DNA of 64,000 nucleotides from positions 213,915-277,914 of the forward strand of contig NZ_MU078723.1 of assembly GCF_014078545.1 (NCBI RefSeq), in the 5' to 3' direction. Source of the DNA: Nitrosopumilus sp. b1 (lineage in GTDB: Archaea; Thermoproteota; Nitrososphaeria; Nitrososphaerales; Nitrosopumilaceae). A program made the position numbers and the translations under genes. Of this stretch, positions 58,499 through 64,000 are shown piece by piece (position 1 is the stretch's first letter; every line of letters begins with the position of its first letter). The notes beneath the pieces were generated by a model. The model did not search any database, had not been told where the DNA came from, and saw only the letters and a list, made by a program, of their open reading frames with translations.

Positions 58499-59520
58499 AA
58501 AATCTTTGATGCAAGAACCATAGAATAATTTTGGCAAGGGTCTTGCCATATTTTTTTAATTTCAAAATTTGTTGCATCCATCATGTTTTCGATTTGAGAT
58601 ACAGTGTATTTGTGAGAGTGTTCAGTGTGAATTAACTCATCTTTAACAAAATCAATACTCAAGTTTGCTTTAGGAATATTTACAGATTGTACTTCTTTTG
58701 AGCGAAGATACATTTCAATTCGATTTTCTTTCTCATTGAACTCGGCCTTGTGATAAAACTTGTCAATATCGAAATTTGCATCAAGTTCATTGTTGATTCT
58801 CTGTAAAACATTGAGGTTGAATTGTGCAGTAACCCCAAGTGAATCATTATATGCATCTTCAAGTATTTTTTTATCCTTGACAAGATCAATTCCAGCTAAA
58901 AACAAATCGGATTGTTTCATTGTAGAATTTACGTCATGAAGGAATCTTATGCTATCATCATATTCAAAATTTCCAAAACTAGAACCCAAGAATGCAATTA
59001 GATTTGGTGTATCATCAAATGATTTGATAAATTTTAGGCCACCCTCGTATGTGTCAATTATCCCAGTAATGTGTAAATTTTCATATGATTCCAATAAAGA
59101 TTGAGAGCCTTCTTTTAGAATATCAGATATATCTATTGGAAAATACTCTACACGTTCTTGTAAATCATGCAATATGTCCAACAATAGTTTTGTTTTGGTG
59201 GATGAGCCACTGCCTAATTCAACTAACCTATAGGATTTATCTAAGAACTGCGGTAGTTCATTTTTAAGAAATTGTAAGATTGAAATTTCAGTTCTGGTCA
59301 AATAGTATTCTGGCAGGTGGCAGATTTGCTCAAAGAGACGCGAGCCGGTTTGATCATAGAAGAATTTTGGATGAATAAATTTTGAATTTTGGGTTAAACT
59401 GTACGAAATCTCTTCAGCAAATGTTTTTTCTGTTTTTGATGTATTTGGCTTAAAATAATGTAATCTAGGATTAACCTCATGCAGATTGTAGCCTAATTCT
59501 TGTAATATTGTTGAGTGCAA
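58495..59520 (-). CDS. egtD: L-histidine N-alpha-methyltransferase EgtD
   Basis: 341 residues (family about 320): SAM-binding LVELGSGSSTKTKLLLD, then IAFLGSSFGNFEYDD and LAGIDLVKD, all typical of EgtD; the N-terminal FFYDQTGSRLFEQIC is also a family hallmark. It trimethylates histidine to hercynine, the EgtB substrate. TTG start at 59520, TATA box (plus-strand TAAATAAA, 59543-59550) centred 26 nt upstream. 3' ends of egtB and egtD overlap by 4 nt. Confidence 0.92.
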   Translation of the reverse strand: MHSTILQELGYNLHEVNPRLHYFKPNTSKTEKTFAEEISYSLTQNSKFIHPKFFYDQTGSRLFEQICHLPEYYLTRTEISILQFLKNELPQFLDKSYRLVELGSGSSTKTKLLLDILHDLQERVEYFPIDISDILKEGSQSLLESYENLHITGIIDTYEGGLKFIKSFDDTPNLIAFLGSSFGNFEYDDSIRFLHDVNSTMKQSDLFLAGIDLVKDKKILEDAYNDSLGVTAQFNLNVLQRINNELDANFDIDKFYHKAEFNEKENRIEMYLRSKEVQSVNIPKANLSIDFVKDELIHTEHSHKYTVSQIENMMDATNFEIKKIWQDPCQNYSMVLASKIF

Positions 59521-59602
59521 GTATTCAAAGTGAATTTTTTTGTAAATAAATGCCTTATCCTAAATTTTGTACAATTTCTTGATATACTGCAAAAATATAC
59601 AC

Positions 59603-60571
59603 ATGATATTGAGTTACATATTACAAGTTGAAAATTTAAAAAAATATTTTACCAAAAAGAGTGTTTTTACTTCAAAGTCATCGACGGTACACGCAGTAGA
59701 TAACGTTTCATTTGAAGTAAAAAAAGGAGAAGTGTTTGTTCTTGCAGGAGAATCAGGTTCCGGAAAAACAACAATTGCAAAATTAATTCTTAAATCAATT
59801 CATCCAGATGAAGGAAATGTCATCTTTCAATCACAGCAAATCACTGATGAACAAAAAAGTATCAATAAAATTAGAATGCAATGTCAAATGATCCATCAGG
59901 ATCCATATGACTCAATTAATCCACGAATGAAAATTTTAGATATTATATCAGAACCATTAGAGATACATAATTTTGGAACCAAGAAAGAGATTGAAGCAAG
60001 GGTGCTACAAGTTTTAAAAGAAGTCAGATTGGAACCTGCTGAAAATATTGTTAATAAATATCCCCATATGTTATCAGGTGGACAAAGACAAAGAATTGTT
60101 TTAGCTAGGGCTTTGGCATTAAAGCCCAAAATTTTGATTGCAGATGAACCTGTATCTATGTTGGATGTTTCCATTAGAGCAGAAATGTTAGAGCTAATGG
60201 AGGAACTCAAGAAAAAATATGAGATTACATTTATCTACATTACACATGATTTAGCAACGGCAAAATATTTTGGAGATACAATTGCAATTTTGTATTTGGG
60301 ACAAATTGTTGAACAAGGTCCAATCAAAGAAGTTCTTTTGAACCCAAAACATCCGTACACCCAGGCATTAATTGATGCAATATCAGAACCAGATCCAGAA
60401 AACCTTCACAAAGAGAAAAAAATTCGCATCAATGAACCAGTTGGAAAGATTGAGCAATATCACGGATGTAGATTTCGTTCAAGATGCCCATATGCAATTG
60501 AAAAATGCAAGGATGAACCTAAATTAGAATCAAAATTTGGTCGCAAAGTGGCCTGTTTTGTTGAAATCTAG
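59603..60571 (+). CDS. ABC transporter ATPase, oligopeptide/dipeptide (DppF/OppF) type
   Basis: About 322 residues: Walker A GESGSGKTTIAKL, Q-loop MIHQDPYDSINPR, signature LSGGQRQRIVLARAL, Walker B ILIADEPVSMLD, H-loop ITHD, and the oligo-HPY C-terminus GCRFRSRCPYAI. It normally pairs with a DppD-type ATPase and two permeases, none of which lies within the window. Possible starts are ATG 59603 and TTG 59609; the TATA-like GATATACT near 59581 favours the latter. The 3' end overlaps smc. Confidence 0.9.
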   Translation: MILSYILQVENLKKYFTKKSVFTSKSSTVHAVDNVSFEVKKGEVFVLAGESGSGKTTIAKLILKSIHPDEGNVIFQSQQITDEQKSINKIRMQCQMIHQDPYDSINPRMKILDIISEPLEIHNFGTKKEIEARVLQVLKEVRLEPAENIVNKYPHMLSGGQRQRIVLARALALKPKILIADEPVSMLDVSIRAEMLELMEELKKKYEITFIYITHDLATAKYFGDTIAILYLGQIVEQGPIKEVLLNPKHPYTQALIDAISEPDPENLHKEKKIRINEPVGKIEQYHGCRFRSRCPYAIEKCKDEPKLESKFGRKVACFVEI

Positions 60572-63500
60572 GTTTTGGCCATTGATGGTAATCGTTTGTC
60601 TTTGTAAGTGACCACTTGAGAAACACCATTCTTTGGATAAACACCATAGATTAGTTGGGCCTTTTGTACAACAGAGTCTTTCAAAGATACCATAATGAAT
60701 TGACTTTCTTTGGAACGCTCTTCTAAAATTTTAGAGAGTCTTTCTGAGTTTGGAGCATCAAGGTGTGCATCAACTTCATCAAATAGATAGAACGGAGAAG
60801 GTTTTAGTTTTTGTAATGCCAAAACAAATACAATTGCAGCAAGTGTTTTTTCACCACCGCTGATTGATGTTGATTCACGTTTTGGCTTGTTTGGGAATTG
60901 GATAAGGTAAGAAATTCCAGTATTAAATATGTCATCTTCATTTTGTAACTCTAACCAAGCATTTCCTCCAGTCATTTTTGTAAATATGTGACGTATTTCC
61001 TTATCCACCTTATCAAATGCATCAAGGAAGGTTTGTCTTTTGTCTTTTTCAATTTCTTCAATGAATTTTACAATGGAGTTACGTTCTTGTTCTAAGGAAT
61101 TCTTTCTAGTAGACATTGAACGGTATCCATCAGATACTTCAATGTATGTTTCAGGTGCTTTTGCATTTAATGCTGTTAATGATCTTTGTTCCGAAGATAA
61201 TGCGAGGAGTAGAGGCTCTACATCAAATGTGGAGATACTCTCATCAAAACCAAATGTTTCTAATAATTTATTGAGTTTGGTTTCACTTTCGGTTAGGTCG
61301 CGTAGATCACGAGATAGGGAATCAGTTTGTCGTTCATATGAATTGATGTCTTTAGTCAATGAACGGTCACGATCGTTTAGTTCTTTTAATTTATCATCAT
61401 ATTCTTTTAGTTGAGACACAGATGTTCCAGAAGTAGAAATTAATTCTTGTTCTTTTTCTCTTAGTTTGATTAAGGATTCATTCTTTGCAACTTTCTCTTG
61501 TTCAAGATTTGCAATTCGTGATGTTAAATCTTGTTTTTCAGATTCCAATGTTAAAATTTCATCATTAAGGTTACGTATTGTGCTCTCTTCTTTTGATTCT
61601 TGAGCATTAAGGGATGCAAGCTTTGATGATTTTTCTCTAAATTCAGCCATTATGCTAGTCATTTTGGAATCAAGTGATGCCTTTCTCTCATTTAGTCTGG
61701 AAAGCTCATTTGCAATCCTTGTTTGCTCGCCTTCAGCATAGTTCTCCTGAACCATCTCAATGCGCTCCTCCAAAGAGGATACATAGGACTCTTTTTGGAC
61801 GATCTCTGTTTTCAGGCTTGATTTTTTCTGTTCCAAATCAGTGTTTCTTGTGCCTAATTGCACACTCATTTGGGACGTACCATTTAGTTTCCAGATTAAG
61901 TCATTCAGACTTTGTTTTGTAGTAGCCAAACCGGTTTCGGATGTGGAAAGTCGCTCCCTATGATTTTCTATAGAATCATCAAGTTTTTTCAATGAAGTCT
62001 TCTTTTTCTGTATGTATCGTTTGAGAAGACTGATTGAGCTAAGTAAGCCATCAACAGAAGTACTCATGGAAATAATTTTTGTCAGTTTGGAAATTTTTGA
62101 ATTAATATCAACAATTACTGCACTTGATTTTGACTCAAAGAATTCACCTTCTACCGTTACAGCTTTGTAACCTGCCTTTGATATTCTGTATGCAGAGGAT
62201 CTAGAGTCAGTCAAAATAACATTACCAAACAAAAATGTCTTTAATGCAGAATATTGAGAGTCACATTTCACATAATCAGATAATATTCCAATGATTCCTT
62301 TGTCTTGTGGTAAATCAAGTTTAAAGTTTGGAATTGCATCTAGTGGAATAATTTTTAACTTTGGTAGTTTTTTATCGCGTGCTATCTCTGCAAGACTAAG
62401 AAGTGTTGCAAAGTCTTTGACAACTATAGCTTTAATCCAATCAGTGCCAGCAGCTAAGACTGCACGCTCATATTGTTTATCCCAAGTAATCATTTCATAG
62501 ACAAGACCTTCAATGCCCAACTTGTCAGATTCTTCTTTTAATTTTGCAATTGAGTAATCTTCATGCATTACACTTTTGACAACTTTAATCTTTGCTTCAT
62601 ATTGTGCTGCAGCATTACTTGACTTGTCTAAGATTAATGATAAATCTTCAATATCTTTTTCAAATTTTTCTCGTTTTGATATTAATTGAGATATTCGAGA
62701 TTTTAGTTCGGTAATTGATGCTTGATGATTTGCTTGTACTGATTCTAATTTGTTTTTTAGTCCAGCAAGTTTTTGTGATTCAACTTCATAAGTTGCTTTT
62801 TTGTTATTATTTGTTACAATTTTGTTATCAATGTCTTGAATTTCAGATTCTACTTGGGATAGGGCAAGCTTTGCAGAGTTTAGTTTTTCCCTAAGATCTT
62901 TTATTTTTCTATCTACTTCAACTTTTTTTGCTGTAACATGAGATTGTTCTTGGAGAACTTTGTTTCGTTGTGCATCAAGCTGAAGTATGTCAGCTTCAAG
63001 TTTTTGCTTTTCAGTGTTAGTTTGGCTAATAGAATCAGATAGTTCGTTGGTTTCGGTCTTAATAGAATCCTGTTTTTGGTGAATTTCTTGAATTTCTTGC
63101 TTTATCTCTGGAATATGAGAATCGATTTGCTGAATTCGTTTTTGGGCAGTAACAATTCCGCTATTTGTCTCCTCAAATTGCTGCATTGCGTCACTTAGTT
63201 CAGTATCAATTGTGGCTTTGGCCTGATTGTATGCATTAACTTCATCCATGAATTTTAGTTTCTTCCCATCAAGTTCCTGAATCTCTTTTCGAATAATTTC
63301 TCGCTCTTCAGACAGTTTAGTTACTTCGGCAGAAATCTCATTGAATGATTTTTCTTTGGTTAGTTTTTCTGATTTGACTGTTCTCATTTTGTTTGCAGCC
63401 GATATGGCATTTAGACGATTCAGCTCTCGCTCCAGAAAATCATAACGCATTTTGAGATTTCTTTCTTCTTCAAGCTCGTCAATTCGTTTTTTAATTTCAT

Positions 63501-64000
63501 CCATTCTGGCAAGAGCAATTTCGAGACGTCTGTCTGCTTCTTCTAGTTGTTTTTGAGATTCTGCTTTCTTTTCATCAAAATATGACAAGCCAATTAAGTT
63601 TTCAATGGCTTGCCTTTTTTCTTCTGGGGTAAATTCAGATATTCTTGTTACGGTTCCTTGTTGGACTGCGTTTAATTGGTTTAATCCAGCATTTGCGACA
63701 TCTAAAAGATCTAAAATTTGAGTTCTGTTTGTTTTTTTCTTATTTAGATAATAATTATTTTCACCTTTATCATCCATCTCTCTTGTAATTTCGACATTAT
63801 CAGAATCTACGGGTATTTTGCGATCAGTGTTATCAAAGTGAACACTTGCACGTGCCATTTTTGGTCCACGTCGATTTCCTTCAATATCATGCATCAAAGA
63901 TCTTAATTTGTCAACTCGCATTGTTTTAGGACGATTTTCACCCATTGCAAAAATTATTGCATCTAAGATGTTGCTCTTACCTGATCCGTTTGGTCCAGAG
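60568..64000 (-). CDS. smc: Chromosome segregation protein SMC (N-terminus outside window)
   Basis: The visible 1,143 residues start within Walker A (SGPNGSGKSNILDAIIFAMG) and run to the stop at 60568. Two long coiled coils (about 170-490 and 650-960) flank the hinge (about 495-650, with IEGLVYEMI and GYKAVTVEGEFF). The C-terminal head has the ABC signature SISGGEKTLAAIVFVLAL and Walker B FYLFDEVDAHLDAPN. SMC dimers organise and separate chromosomes with ScpA/ScpB-like partners. About 25-30 N-terminal residues are missing. Its 3' end overlaps the ABC ATPase gene by 4 nt. Confidence 0.95.
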   Translation of the reverse strand, partial: SGPNGSGKSNILDAIIFAMGENRPKTMRVDKLRSLMHDIEGNRRGPKMARASVHFDNTDRKIPVDSDNVEITREMDDKGENNYYLNKKKTNRTQILDLLDVANAGLNQLNAVQQGTVTRISEFTPEEKRQAIENLIGLSYFDEKKAESQKQLEEADRRLEIALARMDEIKKRIDELEEERNLKMRYDFLERELNRLNAISAANKMRTVKSEKLTKEKSFNEISAEVTKLSEEREIIRKEIQELDGKKLKFMDEVNAYNQAKATIDTELSDAMQQFEETNSGIVTAQKRIQQIDSHIPEIKQEIQEIHQKQDSIKTETNELSDSISQTNTEKQKLEADILQLDAQRNKVLQEQSHVTAKKVEVDRKIKDLREKLNSAKLALSQVESEIQDIDNKIVTNNNKKATYEVESQKLAGLKNKLESVQANHQASITELKSRISQLISKREKFEKDIEDLSLILDKSSNAAAQYEAKIKVVKSVMHEDYSIAKLKEESDKLGIEGLVYEMITWDKQYERAVLAAGTDWIKAIVVKDFATLLSLAEIARDKKLPKLKIIPLDAIPNFKLDLPQDKGIIGILSDYVKCDSQYSALKTFLFGNVILTDSRSSAYRISKAGYKAVTVEGEFFESKSSAVIVDINSKISKLTKIISMSTSVDGLLSSISLLKRYIQKKKTSLKKLDDSIENHRERLSTSETGLATTKQSLNDLIWKLNGTSQMSVQLGTRNTDLEQKKSSLKTEIVQKESYVSSLEERIEMVQENYAEGEQTRIANELSRLNERKASLDSKMTSIMAEFREKSSKLASLNAQESKEESTIRNLNDEILTLESEKQDLTSRIANLEQEKVAKNESLIKLREKEQELISTSGTSVSQLKEYDDKLKELNDRDRSLTKDINSYERQTDSLSRDLRDLTESETKLNKLLETFGFDESISTFDVEPLLLALSSEQRSLTALNAKAPETYIEVSDGYRSMSTRKNSLEQERNSIVKFIEEIEKDKRQTFLDAFDKVDKEIRHIFTKMTGGNAWLELQNEDDIFNTGISYLIQFPNKPKRESTSISGGEKTLAAIVFVLALQKLKPSPFYLFDEVDAHLDAPNSERLSKILEERSKESQFIMVSLKDSVVQKAQLIYGVYPKNGVSQVVTYKDKRLPSMAKT

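Noticed and set aside
1..64000. CRISPR array, insertion sequence, integrase or rRNA operon
   Set aside because: No regularly spaced repeats, transposase or integrase motifs, terminal inverted repeats or rRNA-like sequence were seen at any position.

Overview
This is a gene-dense, AT-rich chromosomal segment from an archaeon of the Nitrososphaerota (Thaumarchaeota), most like the Nitrosopumilus/Nitrosarchaeum group. The evidence is a TFB, a CdvA cell-division protein, SMC, a TACK-type proteasome beta subunit, a DRG-family GTPase, archaeal-type ProS, a response regulator with a thaumarchaeal zinc-ribbon output domain, CofE for F420, and many small zinc-ribbon proteins. Start codons are often TTG. 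Most promoters are visible: an A/T-rich TATA box (TTTAAATA, TTTATATC and similar) is centred about 24-27 nt upstream of the start codon, so most transcripts should be leaderless. Neighbouring genes often overlap as TTGA, GTGA or ATGA. There are no rRNA or tRNA genes, insertion sequences or CRISPR arrays, and no gene-free stretch longer than 300 bases. No amo genes are present, so ammonia oxidation is inferred from lineage only.

Region 1 (1-4.5 kb): UspA (partial), a four-CBS protein, a degenerate receiver with zinc-ribbon output domain, a VIT-type metal transporter convergent with Dps (iron handling), and a stand-alone receiver.

Region 2 (4-16.8 kb) is the most interesting part. Ten promoters carry the element TT[A/G][G/C/A]CACTAG exactly 17-19 nt upstream of the TATA box. 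They drive Dps; a membrane SDR operon; a zinc-ribbon/TFB/2OG-Fe(II) oxygenase operon; two small unknown proteins; a DICT (light-response-type) protein; a duplicated 118-residue protein pair with a membrane protein; a DUF523-DUF1722 protein plus photolyase operon; a nitroreductase; and a zinc-ribbon/flavin-binding operon. I read this as one light/UV/oxidative-stress regulon, with a 21-bp palindrome serving two divergent promoters at 9524-9544.

Region 3 (16.8-31.6 kb): a secreted dienelactone-hydrolase-like protein, small helical and zinc-ribbon proteins, an aldehyde dehydrogenase, a DPM1-GtrA glycosyltransferase, acetyl-CoA synthetase, CdvA, a two-domain ThyX-like protein with a split signature, MsrB, homoserine dehydrogenase, a PUA protein, a proteasome beta subunit lacking Thr1, and DoxX.

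Region 4 (31.6-43 kb): M20 peptidase, NAD(P)H-hydrate dehydratase, TrmI, two receivers with a small LIM-like zinc finger, ArgS, phosphoglycolate phosphatase, DUF504, DRG GTPase, a 59-residue histone-H1-like basic protein, and a collagen-like protein with 102 uninterrupted Gly-X-Y triplets.

Region 5 (43-64 kb): a TPR protein; sulfur metabolism (siroheme sulfite/nitrite reductase, rhodanese, cysteine synthase, TusA); Thi4 thiazole synthase beside an archaemetzincin-like protein lacking HExxH; thioredoxin reductase; a histidine kinase/receiver pair; PHP protein; CofE; SerB-like phosphatase; ProS; a convergent egtB/egtD pair for ergothioneine; an oligopeptide-type ABC ATPase; and SMC (truncated by the window end).
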